Source: Myxococcales bacterium | GTDB lineage: Bacteria; Myxococcota_A; Polyangia; Nannocystales; Nannocystaceae | Direction of reading: 5' to 3' | Assembly: GCA_020633315.1 (NCBI GenBank) | Contig: JACKDV010000008.1 | Location: 186,001 to 250,000, forward strand | Length of the DNA stretch: 64,000 nucleotides | Shown here: in pieces, positions 25,524 to 35,382 of the stretch | Layout of the letters: each line of letters starts with the position of its first letter | Position numbering within the stretch: position 1 is the first letter of the stretch | Made by a program: the position numbers and the translations under genes | Notes under the pieces: model-generated | What the model was told of the DNA's origin: nothing | Databases searched by the model: none | What the model saw: the letters and a program-made list of their open reading frames with translations, nothing else

Positions 25524-27185
25524 ATGAGCCACTACCTCCCAACCACTCACGAGCACGACATCGACCCCGTCGAGGGGCGGATGGCGCTCGTCCAGGGGAG
25601 CCCCTCCTTCGCCGAGGTGACCGAGGCGGTCGTCCGTCCGATCGAGATTCCCCACAAGCGCTGGTGGATCGCGTTCTTCATCTCGTTGTCCATGCTGGGC
25701 GTGCTGGGCATCAGCCTGGCCGTGCTGCTGTGGGAAGGCGTCGGCGTCTGGGGCAACAACATCCCCGTCGGCTGGGGCTGGCCCATCGTCAACTTCGTGT
25801 TCTGGGTCGGCATCGGCCACGCGGGGACGCTGATCTCCGCGGTGCTGTTCCTGTTCCGGCAGAAGTGGCGGACCTCGATCAACCGGGCGTCGGAGGCGAT
25901 GACGATCTTCGCCGTCATCTGCGCCCTGCTGTTCCCGACCATCCACGTCGGCCGCGTCTGGGCCATCTACTGGCCGCTGCCGCTGCCCAACCAGATGCAG
26001 ATGTGGCCGAACTTCCGCAGCCCGCTGCTGTGGGACGTGTTCGCGGTCAGCACCTACTTCACGGTCTCGCTGCTGTTCTGGTACGTGGGCCTGGTGCCCG
26101 ACATCGCGACCATGCGCGACCGGGCCAAGACCAAGATCCGCAAGATCGCCTACGGCATCTTCGCCCTGGGCTGGCGCGGCTCGCATCGTCACTGGGTGAA
26201 CTACGAGGCGGCCTACCTGCTGCTCGCCGCGATGGCGACGCCGCTGGTGCTCTCGGTGCACTCCATCGTGTCGTTCGACTTCGCGGTCTCGCAGCTCCCG
26301 GGCTGGCACACGACCATCTTCCCGCCGTACTTCGTCGCGGGCGCCATCTTCTCCGGCTTCGGCATGGTGCTGACGCTGATGATCCCGCTGCGAGCCTGGT
26401 TCAAGCTCCAGCACCTCATCACGACCAAGCATCTCGAGAACATGGCGAAGGTCATCCTGCTGACCGGCTCGCTGGTCGGCTACGCCTACGCGATGGAGTT
26501 CTTCATCGCCTGGTACTCCGGCAACCCCTACGAGTCCTTCGTGTTCGTCAACCGGGCGTTCGGAGACTACTCGTGGGCCTACTGGATCATGGTGAGCTGC
26601 AACGTCATCACGCCGCAGTTCATCTGGTTCAAGAAGATCCGTCGCAGCGCCGCGGCGCTGTTCGTCCTGTCGATCTTCGTGAACATCGGCATGTGGTTCG
26701 AGCGCTTCGTGATCGTGGCGACCTCGCTGCACCACGACTTCCTGCCCTCGAGCTGGGACTACTTCTCGCCCACGATGTGGGACGTCTCGCTGCTCATCGG
26801 TAGCTTCGGGCTGTTCTTCACCCTGTTCTGCCTGTTCCTGCGCTACCTGCCGGTGATCGCCATCGCCGAGCTCAAGTCGGTGATGCCGCAGGCCAACCCG
26901 CACTACACGGCGAAGCCCAAGCGCAAGCGCCACGTGACCAAGAGCGCGGTGGGGGTGGTCGAGTCCCGCGAGGACGACCGCGGCTCCGACGACGGCGAGG
27001 TCAACGCGGAGGTCTCGGAGAGCCAGTCCGTGAAGGTGGTGGTCTCCGGGGCCAACAAGAAGCTCGACAAGAAGCCCTCCGACGAGCCGACGGCCGAGGC
27101 CGCCGCCGAGGAGGACGACGCGAGCGCCGAGGCCGAGGCCGAGGCATCCGGTGAAGACGGCTCCGACGAGGAGGACAAGGGCTGA
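25524..27185 (+). CDS. actC: Alternative complex III subunit ActC (NrfD-like quinol-site protein) with acidic tail
   Basis: 553 residues with about ten membrane helices, the NrfD/PsrC-like fold that holds the quinol site. Conserved-looking segments include WVGIGHAGTLISA near 92-104 and GWHTTIFPPYFVAGAIFSG. The membrane part ends near 450. About 100 further residues are charged, ending in a run of Glu, Asp and Ala with no hydrophobic segment. Typical ActC proteins stop near 450-480, so this tail is an addition, probably disordered and on the cytoplasmic side. The start of actD overlaps its stop (TGATG). Confidence 0.93.
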   Translation: MSHYLPTTHEHDIDPVEGRMALVQGSPSFAEVTEAVVRPIEIPHKRWWIAFFISLSMLGVLGISLAVLLWEGVGVWGNNIPVGWGWPIVNFVFWVGIGHAGTLISAVLFLFRQKWRTSINRASEAMTIFAVICALLFPTIHVGRVWAIYWPLPLPNQMQMWPNFRSPLLWDVFAVSTYFTVSLLFWYVGLVPDIATMRDRAKTKIRKIAYGIFALGWRGSHRHWVNYEAAYLLLAAMATPLVLSVHSIVSFDFAVSQLPGWHTTIFPPYFVAGAIFSGFGMVLTLMIPLRAWFKLQHLITTKHLENMAKVILLTGSLVGYAYAMEFFIAWYSGNPYESFVFVNRAFGDYSWAYWIMVSCNVITPQFIWFKKIRRSAAALFVLSIFVNIGMWFERFVIVATSLHHDFLPSSWDYFSPTMWDVSLLIGSFGLFFTLFCLFLRYLPVIAIAELKSVMPQANPHYTAKPKRKRHVTKSAVGVVESREDDRGSDDGEVNAEVSESQSVKVVVSGANKKLDKKPSDEPTAEAAAEEDDASAEAEAEASGEDGSDEEDKG

Positions 27186-27724
27186 TGGCTAAGCGACCGA
27201 AGATCTTCGGCTTGTTGGCCGAGTACGAGACCCCCGCGGATCTCTACAAGGCCTGCGAGAAGGTCCGCGACGCGGGGTACGGGGCCTGGGATGCCCACAC
27301 CCCCTTCCCGGTGCACGGCCTGGAGAAGGCGATGGGCCTGCGCCCCTCGCTGGTCCCCTGGATCGTGTGCGTGATGGGCTTCTCCGGGGCCGCGCTGGGC
27401 TACCTGCTCCAGTGGTGGACCTCGGTGGTCGACTACCCGCTGGTCATCTCGGCCAAGCCCTTCAACAGCTACCCGGCCTTCGTGCCGGTCATCTTCGAGC
27501 TCGGCATCCTGCTGGGCTCGTTCGGGGCGGTGTTCGGCATGTTCGGGCTCAACCGCCTTCCCACCTACTACCACTCGGTGTTCAACAGCTCCCGCTTCTC
27601 TCGGGCGTCCGACGATCGCTTCTTCATCTCCATCGAGGCGCGCGATCCGAAGTACGACCCCGACAAGACCCGCGAGCTGCTCGAGTCTACGAACGCGCTG
27701 AGCGTCGAGGAGGTCGAGGACTGA
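27185..27724 (+). CDS. actD: Alternative complex III subunit ActD
   Basis: 179 residues. It begins with a small ferredoxin-like soluble part (GLLAEYETPADLYKACEKVRDAGY), with AHTPFPVHGLEKAMGL at 37-52, then two membrane helices at about 57-77 and 98-121, and a short acidic end. This is the DUF3341 architecture of ActD, which packs on ActC in the membrane. The start overlaps the actC stop. It sits one base from actE. The charged C-terminal segment is present at normal length. Confidence 0.93.
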   Translation: MAKRPKIFGLLAEYETPADLYKACEKVRDAGYGAWDAHTPFPVHGLEKAMGLRPSLVPWIVCVMGFSGAALGYLLQWWTSVVDYPLVISAKPFNSYPAFVPVIFELGILLGSFGAVFGMFGLNRLPTYYHSVFNSSRFSRASDDRFFISIEARDPKYDPDKTRELLESTNALSVEEVED

Positions 27725-27725
27725 C

Positions 27726-28358
27726 ATGGCGCGCGTACGCACCACGTGGGCCGCGATGGCGGCGCTGCTGACGGTGATGGGCTGTCGGGGCAACCGCTCC
27801 AACGAGCCGCCCGTGCACCTCCAGCAGAACATGGACTTCCAAGAGCGAGGCGAGGCACAGGAGCGCAACGACTTCTTCGCCGACGGGCGGGTCATGCGTC
27901 CGCCCGTGCCGGGGACGATCGCGGTCGGCTACCTCAAGGAAGACGATCATCTCTGGCGAGGCCGGCTCCCCAACGGGGCGCTCGCCGACGAGCTGCCCGC
28001 GGGCATCGAGCTCAGCGCTGCGCTGCTCGACCGCGGACAGGAGCGCTACAACATCTACTGCCAGCCCTGCCACGGCGAGACCGGGCACGGCAACGGCCCC
28101 GCCACGCGGCGTGGCGGTGGCTTTGCGGTCGCGCCCGCCAACTTCCACCAGCAGAAGTTCCTGCCCGTCACCCTGGGCTACTTCTTCGACGTGGCGAGCA
28201 ACGGCAAGGGCTCGATGAAGGGCTACAAGGCGCAGATTCCGGTCGAGGATCGCTGGGCGATCGCGGCGTGGGTCCGCACCCTGCAGGTCACCGGCGAGGC
28301 GTCGGTGGACGAGCTGCCCGAGCAGGCGCAGAACCAGCGCCCCAGGAGGATCCAGTGA
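27726..28358 (+). CDS. actE: Alternative complex III subunit ActE, monohaem cytochrome c lipoprotein
   Basis: 210 residues. A lipoprotein signal ends at Cys20 (VMGC), and one haem motif CQPCH lies at 112-116. The lead segment includes MRPPVPGTIAVG, a conserved stretch of ActE that contacts ActA and ActB. The subunit holds the exit haem of alternative complex III on the outer face of the membrane. Its stop overlaps the GTG start of actF, with an AGGAGGA Shine-Dalgarno at 28344-28350. Confidence 0.93.
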   Translation: MARVRTTWAAMAALLTVMGCRGNRSNEPPVHLQQNMDFQERGEAQERNDFFADGRVMRPPVPGTIAVGYLKEDDHLWRGRLPNGALADELPAGIELSAALLDRGQERYNIYCQPCHGETGHGNGPATRRGGGFAVAPANFHQQKFLPVTLGYFFDVASNGKGSMKGYKAQIPVEDRWAIAAWVRTLQVTGEASVDELPEQAQNQRPRRIQ

Positions 28359-29596
28359 GCGCGCATCACGACGCCGGGGGCCTTCCGGCCCACGAGGAGA
28401 TCCATATCGGTGAGAAGTCCGGCTGGCGCAAGCTGCCGCTCGTCTTCGGGGTGATCGGCCTGGCCGGTCTGGGCCTGGGCTTCGCCACCAAGGGCGAGCA
28501 CGGGGCGGACTTCTACTTCGCCTACCTGGTCTCCCTGATGTTCTGGCTCGCGCTGGGGCTGGGCGGCCTGTTCTTCGTGATCATCCAGCACGGCACCCGA
28601 GCCGGCTGGTCGATCGTGGTCCGCCGCCTGGCGGAGAACGCCATGATGACCCTGCCCGCGCTCGCGGTGCTGGCCATCCCGGTGGTCTTCCTGGGCGCCC
28701 ACGACCTGTTCCACTGGACCCACGTCGACGACCCGGCGGTCGCCAACGACGTGATGCTCCAGGCCAAGGCGGGCTACCTCAACGAGGGCTCGTTCCGCGT
28801 GCGCGCCATCATCTACATGGTGGTGTGGTCCGGCCTGGCGCTGATGTACTGGGGCTGGTCGACCAAGCAGGACAAGGCTCGCGACCCGATCCCGCTCACC
28901 CACAAGATGCGGTGGGCCGCGCCCCTGTCGATCATGGCCTTCGCGCTGTCGCTCACCTTCGGCGCGTTCGACTGGCTGATGTCGCTGGACCCCCACTGGT
29001 TCTCGACGATCTTCGGGGTCTACTACTTCGCCGGCTGCGTCAGCTTCATCCACGCCTTCCTGGCGCTGGTGGTGATCCTGCTGCACCGCTCCGGGTACCT
29101 GCGCGGAGTGGTCACGCCCGAGCACTTCCACGACCTCGGGAAGATGATGTTCGCCTTTACCGTGTTCTGGGCGTACATCGCGTTCTCCCAGTACATGCTG
29201 ATCTGGTACGCCTCGATCCCCGAGGAGACCCACTGGTTCTCGTACCGCGGTCAGGGCTCGTTCCTCACCCTGAGCCTGGTGCTGGTGTTCGCCCGCTTCG
29301 TGCTGCCCTTCCTGGGGCTCATGTCGCGGAGGATCAAGCGCAACCCCAAGACCCTGATGTTCTGGGCGATCTGGGTGATGGCGGCCGAGTTCATCGACAT
29401 GTACTGGCTCGTCCAGCCGGTGCACGCCAACGAGAAGCAGGCGTTCGACATCCACTTCGGCATCACCGACATCGCCACCTTCGTCGGCATCGGGGGCGTG
29501 GTGCTGGCCGTCTTCACCTGGGCCACGTGCAAGAACGCGCTGATCCCCACCAAGGATCCGCGGCTGCTCGAGTCCATCAACCACGAGAACTTCTGA
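28355..29596 (+). CDS. actF: Alternative complex III subunit ActF (NrfD-like)
   Basis: 413 residues from GTG 28355, chosen for its AGGAGGA site 5 nt upstream and its overlap with the actE stop. It has about ten membrane helices, with conserved-looking GAFDWLMSLDPHWFSTIFGVYYF and PEETHWFSYRGQG loops. ActF is a shorter relative of ActC, with which it forms the two-lobed membrane part of the complex. A role in proton movement has been proposed for the family. It is the last recognised act gene. A 16-bp gap leads to the low-complexity membrane protein. Confidence 0.92.
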   Translation: MSAHHDAGGLPAHEEIHIGEKSGWRKLPLVFGVIGLAGLGLGFATKGEHGADFYFAYLVSLMFWLALGLGGLFFVIIQHGTRAGWSIVVRRLAENAMMTLPALAVLAIPVVFLGAHDLFHWTHVDDPAVANDVMLQAKAGYLNEGSFRVRAIIYMVVWSGLALMYWGWSTKQDKARDPIPLTHKMRWAAPLSIMAFALSLTFGAFDWLMSLDPHWFSTIFGVYYFAGCVSFIHAFLALVVILLHRSGYLRGVVTPEHFHDLGKMMFAFTVFWAYIAFSQYMLIWYASIPEETHWFSYRGQGSFLTLSLVLVFARFVLPFLGLMSRRIKRNPKTLMFWAIWVMAAEFIDMYWLVQPVHANEKQAFDIHFGITDIATFVGIGGVVLAVFTWATCKNALIPTKDPRLLESINHENF

Positions 29597-29612
29597 GGAT
29601 CGGAGGTCTGCT

Positions 29613-30323
29613 GTGAGCGACCACGAACACGATGAGCACGAAGGCGGCCACGAGGTCGACAACATGCCGAGCCGCAAGTTGTTCAACTTGCTGTTCGGAC
29701 TGTCCGCCCTCACCCTGCTCGCCTGCATCGGCGTCGTGCAGCTGTTCAACCGCCAGGTCGACAGCATCGAGCACACCCGTGCCGGCAAGATGTCGTTCCA
29801 GCTCGCCGAGTACCGGCAGGAGATGGACGACATCGAGAAGGACTGGGGTGTGGTGAGGATCAAGGACGACGATGGCGTCCCCGAGGCCGAGGGCGGCAAG
29901 GGGCCGCACGAGGCGGTCCGCTACCAGATGCCGCTGGCCGAGGCGCGCAAGCGCGTGCTCGAGTCCCCGGACAAGTACCTCAAGGCGCAGCGCCCCTACC
30001 GGGGCTGGCGCAACCCCGACCCCAACGCGCCGGCCGCTGCGGCGCGGCCGATGATGCCGCGGGCTCCCGGCGCGGCCGTGCAGCCTCGCCCGGTGGCCCC
30101 CAAGGTGCTGCCGGCCCCCGTCCCAGCTCCCGCCCCCGAGGGGGCGCAGCCGCAGCCCGCCGCGCCGGCGCCCAAGGGTGCCGAGCCCAACGAGGGCGCC
30201 GCGCCGGCCGAGGGCAAGGGCAACGAGGGCAAGGGCCCGAAGGCCAACGAGGGCGAGGGCAAGGGCCCGAAGGGCGACGAGGGCAAGGCGCCCGCGCCGG
30301 CCGATGGCGACGAGGGCAACTAG
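29613..30323 (+). CDS. Small membrane protein with Pro/Ala/Lys-rich tail, in the act-cta operon
   Basis: 236 residues from GTG 29613. The first 20 residues are rich in His, Asp and Glu, a possible metal-binding start. One helix (24-45) crosses the membrane. Residues 46-125 look folded (EHTRAGKMSFQLAEY, KYLKAQRPYRGWRNP). The rest is low complexity: proline and alanine, then repeats of Gly-Lys-Gly-Pro-Lys and Asn-Glu-Gly. No family is recognised. Some act clusters have a small seventh subunit (ActG) at this place, and this may be its counterpart, which is inference. It is followed after 25 bp by a SCO gene. Confidence 0.6.
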   Translation: MSDHEHDEHEGGHEVDNMPSRKLFNLLFGLSALTLLACIGVVQLFNRQVDSIEHTRAGKMSFQLAEYRQEMDDIEKDWGVVRIKDDDGVPEAEGGKGPHEAVRYQMPLAEARKRVLESPDKYLKAQRPYRGWRNPDPNAPAAAARPMMPRAPGAAVQPRPVAPKVLPAPVPAPAPEGAQPQPAAPAPKGAEPNEGAAPAEGKGNEGKGPKANEGEGKGPKGDEGKAPAPADGDEGN

Positions 30324-30348
30324 CCGCGTCGAGCACCACATTGGGAGC

Positions 30349-31245
30349 ATGAACATCGCCCGCACCATCGCCTCCGTGCTGCTGCTGACCCTGGTGACCT
30401 GGGTCGGAGGGGCGCGGCGCGCCGCGGCCGACGAGGGCCTCGAGCAGCCGCTCTCTCCGGAGATGCGCGCGATCGAGGTGACCGATCGGCGGGGCGACCG
30501 GCTGGATGCGGGGCTGAGCTTCGTCGATCACGAGGGCCGCTCGGTGCGGCTCGCCGACTTCTTCGACGGCCAGCGCCCGGTGGCGTTCACGCTCAACTAC
30601 TACCGCTGCCGCGTGGTGTGCAGCGTGCAGCTCAATGGCCTCGCCGATGCGCTGGCCGAGGTCGACTGGGACGCGGGCGAGGACTTCCGGGTCGTCACCC
30701 TCAGCATCGATCCCCACGAGACCTCGGTGGACGCCGCCAAGAAGCGTTCCAACATCGTCGAGATGGTGGGCAAGGGCGAGGACATCGACTGGACCTTCCT
30801 CACCGGCAACGAGCTCGAGATCCGGGCGCTGGCGTCCGAGATCGGCATCGGCTACGCGTACGACGCCGAGCAGGACCAGTACGCGCATCCCGGTGTCGTC
30901 GTCTTCCTGACCCCCGACGGGCGAGTTTCTCGCTACGTCTACGGGCTCACCTACGATCCGCTCGACATCAAGCTCGGCCTCTACGAGGCGGGCGACGGCA
31001 AGATCGGCGGACCCGTCGAGCAGATCTTCCTGAGCTGCTTCAGCTACGACCCCACCATCGGTCGCTACGGTCCCTTCGCCATGGGCATCATGCGACTCGG
31101 CGGGAGTCTGACCGCGATCATCTTGGGGACCTTCATCATCTTCTTGTGGCGGCGCGAGCGTCGCCGTAGCAGCGTCGAAACACGCGATGAAACGAGTGAT
31201 TCCACGGGAAGCCCCACTGCGCCCCGTGGTGCGGAGGCAGTATGA
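30349..31245 (+). CDS. SCO-like protein with C-terminal membrane helix
   Basis: 298 residues from ATG 30349 with GGGAG upstream. A signal peptide (about 1-28) is followed by a thioredoxin-fold SCO domain with Cys87 and Cys91 in RCRVVCSV and His180 in YAHPGVV. A second hydrophobic helix at 244-267 and a basic cytoplasmic end (WRRERRRS) follow, so it is held at its C-terminus, unlike the 20509 protein. It probably supplies copper to CuA of CtaC, whose gene begins inside its stop codon (ATGA). The fold is certain, the partner inferred. Confidence 0.87.
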   Translation: MNIARTIASVLLLTLVTWVGGARRAAADEGLEQPLSPEMRAIEVTDRRGDRLDAGLSFVDHEGRSVRLADFFDGQRPVAFTLNYYRCRVVCSVQLNGLADALAEVDWDAGEDFRVVTLSIDPHETSVDAAKKRSNIVEMVGKGEDIDWTFLTGNELEIRALASEIGIGYAYDAEQDQYAHPGVVVFLTPDGRVSRYVYGLTYDPLDIKLGLYEAGDGKIGGPVEQIFLSCFSYDPTIGRYGPFAMGIMRLGGSLTAIILGTFIIFLWRRERRRSSVETRDETSDSTGSPTAPRGAEAV

Positions 31246-32321
31246 TCCTCAGCATGTTGATGGAACCCGAGCAGGCCGCACAGGCGGCTGCGGACGCGAC
31301 CAAGGCGGCAGAGGCTGCCACGGAGGCGGCGAAGGCCGCTCCTCCGTGGGAGACGCTCTCTCCTTGGGACACCCTCCCTCAGGCGTCGACCTTCGCCGAG
31401 GGCACCGACGCGCTGTACCTGTTCATCGTCGGCATCTCCGTCTTCTTCTTCCTCCTGGTGATGGCCGTCCAGGCGTACTTCATGTGGAAGTACCGACGGC
31501 TCAGCGAGGACCAGAAGACCAGCTCGATCACCCACAACGGCAAGATCGAGTTCCTCTGGAGCGCCATCCCGGCCGTGCTGCTGGTGGTGATCTTCGTCTG
31601 GGGCGAGGTCGACTTCCTCAAGCAGACGGTGCCGCCCAACGACGCCGTGCAGGTGCGGGTGACCGGGCGCCAGTGGTTCTGGACCATCGAGTACCCCGAC
31701 TACCCGGGCGTGCAGCTCACCTCGAGCGTCGACGAGAGCCAGGTGACCCTGATGGTCCCCAAGGGCCAGCCGGTGCAGCTCACGATGACCTCCGAGGACG
31801 TGCTGCACTCGTTCTACATCCCCGCGTTCCGCATCAAGCGTGACGTGGTGCCCGGCCGCTACACCACCCTGTGGTTCGAGGCCACGCAGGTCGGCGAGTT
31901 CAACCTCTACTGCGCCGAGTACTGCGGCGATCAGCACTCCGCGATGATCGGCAAGGTCAAGGTGCTCGAGCCCGAGCTGTTCGCGGCCGCGCTGGCCGAC
32001 GCCGGCAAGCTCGAGCAGGAGCCGAGCGAGAGCCTGGCCGCCTTCGGCGAGCGCATCTACTCGCGCCGGGGCTGCAACGCCTGCCACTCCCTCGACGGCT
32101 CGCCGAAGACCGGCCCCACCTGGAAGGGGCTGTGGCAGAAGAACGAGACCACCGACAAGGGTGCCGTGCTCGTCGACGACAACTACATCAAGGAATCGAT
32201 CCTGGAGCCCAACGCCCAGATCGTCAACGGCTTCACCGGGGTGAAGATGCCGAGCTACAAGGGCCAGCTCGACGACAAGCACATCACGGCCCTCATCGAG
32301 TTCATGAAGACCCTCAAGTGA
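31242..32321 (+). CDS. ctaC: caa3-type cytochrome c oxidase subunit II with fused cytochrome c
   Basis: 359 residues. Two membrane helices (57-80, 104-122) precede a cupredoxin domain with a full CuA site: His189, Cys224, Glu226, Cys228, His232 and Met235. A cytochrome c domain is fused, with CNACH at 278-282 and a likely axial Met336. This is the caa3 arrangement, in which electrons enter through the fused haem. The start is odd: ATG 31242 overlaps the preceding stop, but residues 8-35 form an Ala-rich amphipathic helix, and no signal peptide is visible before the first membrane helix. Confidence 0.95.
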   Translation: MILSMLMEPEQAAQAAADATKAAEAATEAAKAAPPWETLSPWDTLPQASTFAEGTDALYLFIVGISVFFFLLVMAVQAYFMWKYRRLSEDQKTSSITHNGKIEFLWSAIPAVLLVVIFVWGEVDFLKQTVPPNDAVQVRVTGRQWFWTIEYPDYPGVQLTSSVDESQVTLMVPKGQPVQLTMTSEDVLHSFYIPAFRIKRDVVPGRYTTLWFEATQVGEFNLYCAEYCGDQHSAMIGKVKVLEPELFAAALADAGKLEQEPSESLAAFGERIYSRRGCNACHSLDGSPKTGPTWKGLWQKNETTDKGAVLVDDNYIKESILEPNAQIVNGFTGVKMPSYKGQLDDKHITALIEFMKTLK

Positions 32322-32342
32322 TCGGGGCGGAGGGATAGCGAC

Positions 32343-34085
<1,743 letters not shown>

Positions 34086-34139
34086 TCGAGGTGGCGGGGG
34101 TCGAGCCCCCGCGCCCGTCACCCACGGCGAGTCCCAACC

Positions 34140-34832
34140 ATGAGCACCGATCACGAAAGCCCGAAGGCGCATCGACCCGAGGGGGCGCACGAGCCCCATG
34201 CCTTCTTCGCCCACCACTTCAACACCCCGGACCAGCAGGCGGGGGCGGCGAAGCTGGGCATGTGGGTCTTCCTGTCCACTGAGATCCTGATGTTCAGTGG
34301 CTTGTTCCTCGCCTACTTCATCGTCCGGATGTTCTACCCGGACATGGTGCTGGCGGCGCACGAGCACCTCAACAAGACGGCGGGTGGCATCAACACGGTG
34401 GTGCTCATCACCTCGAGCGTCACCATGGCCCTCGCGGTGCGCGCGGCTCAGGTGGGGAACACCCCCGCCATCAAGCGCAACCTGCTGCTCACCATCATGT
34501 TCGCCGGCGTGTTCATGGTGGTGAAGTACTTCGAGTACACCGCCAAGTTCGAGCACGGCATGCTGCCGGGCAAGTACTACACGGCGTTCGAGCACGGGTA
34601 CTACATCCCGGGCAACCCGCACATCTTCTTCGCGGTGTACTTCTGCATGACCGGCCTGCACGGCATCCACGTGCTCGTGGGCATCGGCGTGCTGACCTGG
34701 GTCTACATCCGTGCCAGCAAGGGGCACTTCGGGCCCAACTACTACACTCCGGTCGAGAACGTGGGCCTGTACTGGCACCTCGTGGACCTCATCTGGATCT
34801 TCCTGTTCCCGCTGCTCTACCTCGTGAGGTAG
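34140..34832 (+). CDS. ctaE: Cytochrome c oxidase subunit III
   Basis: 230 residues with five membrane helices, the short form without the first two helices of the mitochondrial subunit. GMWVFLSTEILMFSGLF near 40-56 and GLHGIHVLVGI near 175-185 are family signatures, and YWHLVDLIWIFLFPLLYL closes the protein. The His-rich start (HEPHAFFAHHF) is typical for caa3 subunit III. It is located between ctaD and ctaF, with a 54-bp gap to ctaD. Confidence 0.94.
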   Translation: MSTDHESPKAHRPEGAHEPHAFFAHHFNTPDQQAGAAKLGMWVFLSTEILMFSGLFLAYFIVRMFYPDMVLAAHEHLNKTAGGINTVVLITSSVTMALAVRAAQVGNTPAIKRNLLLTIMFAGVFMVVKYFEYTAKFEHGMLPGKYYTAFEHGYYIPGNPHIFFAVYFCMTGLHGIHVLVGIGVLTWVYIRASKGHFGPNYYTPVENVGLYWHLVDLIWIFLFPLLYLVR

Positions 34833-34845
34833 GAGGACGACGGCC

Positions 34846-35295
34846 ATGACCGAGACCAAGCTCCACCTGCATGGCAAGCCCGTCGAGGGCTTCGTCGAGT
34901 TGCACGAGCACATCTCCCCCGTCAGCACGTACATGAAGGTGTTCGGGGCGCTGCTGGTGCTCACCGCGCTGACCTACGCCGTCTCCTACATGAGCCTGGG
35001 GCCCGCGAGCCTCCCGGTGGCGATGATCGTGGCGGTGGCCAAGGCGTCGCTGGTGTGCATGTTCTTCATGCACCTCAAGTACGACGAGCGCTACCATGTG
35101 TTCATCTTCCTGAGCACGCTCATCTTCGTGGGCATCTTCTTCACCTTCACGATCTTCGACCTCAGCAGCCGCACCAAGCTGCAGGAGGTGCAGGGCACCT
35201 TCTTCCTCAAGGACTTCGATCGCGAGCCGGAGGCTCCGCCGCCGATGCCGGTGGAGGCCCACGGCGAGGGCGAGGCCGCGCCGGCCGAGCACTGA
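34846..35295 (+). CDS. ctaF: Cytochrome c oxidase subunit IV (CtaF-like)
   Basis: 149 residues with three membrane helices at about 27-47, 49-72 and 78-100, the usual subunit IV layout. The motif KASLVCMFFMHLKYDERYH around 65-83 is highly typical of prokaryotic oxidase subunit IV. A 40-residue charged, Pro-rich tail follows. AGGAGG lies upstream of the ATG. It is the last gene of the act-cta operon, and a strong hairpin follows 26 bp after the stop. Confidence 0.9.
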   Translation: MTETKLHLHGKPVEGFVELHEHISPVSTYMKVFGALLVLTALTYAVSYMSLGPASLPVAMIVAVAKASLVCMFFMHLKYDERYHVFIFLSTLIFVGIFFTFTIFDLSSRTKLQEVQGTFFLKDFDREPEAPPPMPVEAHGEGEAAPAEH

Positions 35296-35321
35296 TCGCG
35301 CGTCCGTCGGGGCGAGCAAGA

Positions 35322-35345
35322 GGCCCGGGTCCCACGACCCGGGCC
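35322..35345. terminator. Strong hairpin terminator ending the act-cta operon
   Basis: GGCCCGGGTC and GACCCGGGCC form a perfect 10-bp stem around CCAC, followed by TTCGT. The sequence stands between convergent genes and could stop both transcripts. Confidence 0.7.
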
Positions 35346-35382
35346 TTCGTGCTCTCGGCGGTCGGAGCTCGGGGGCGGCGGC

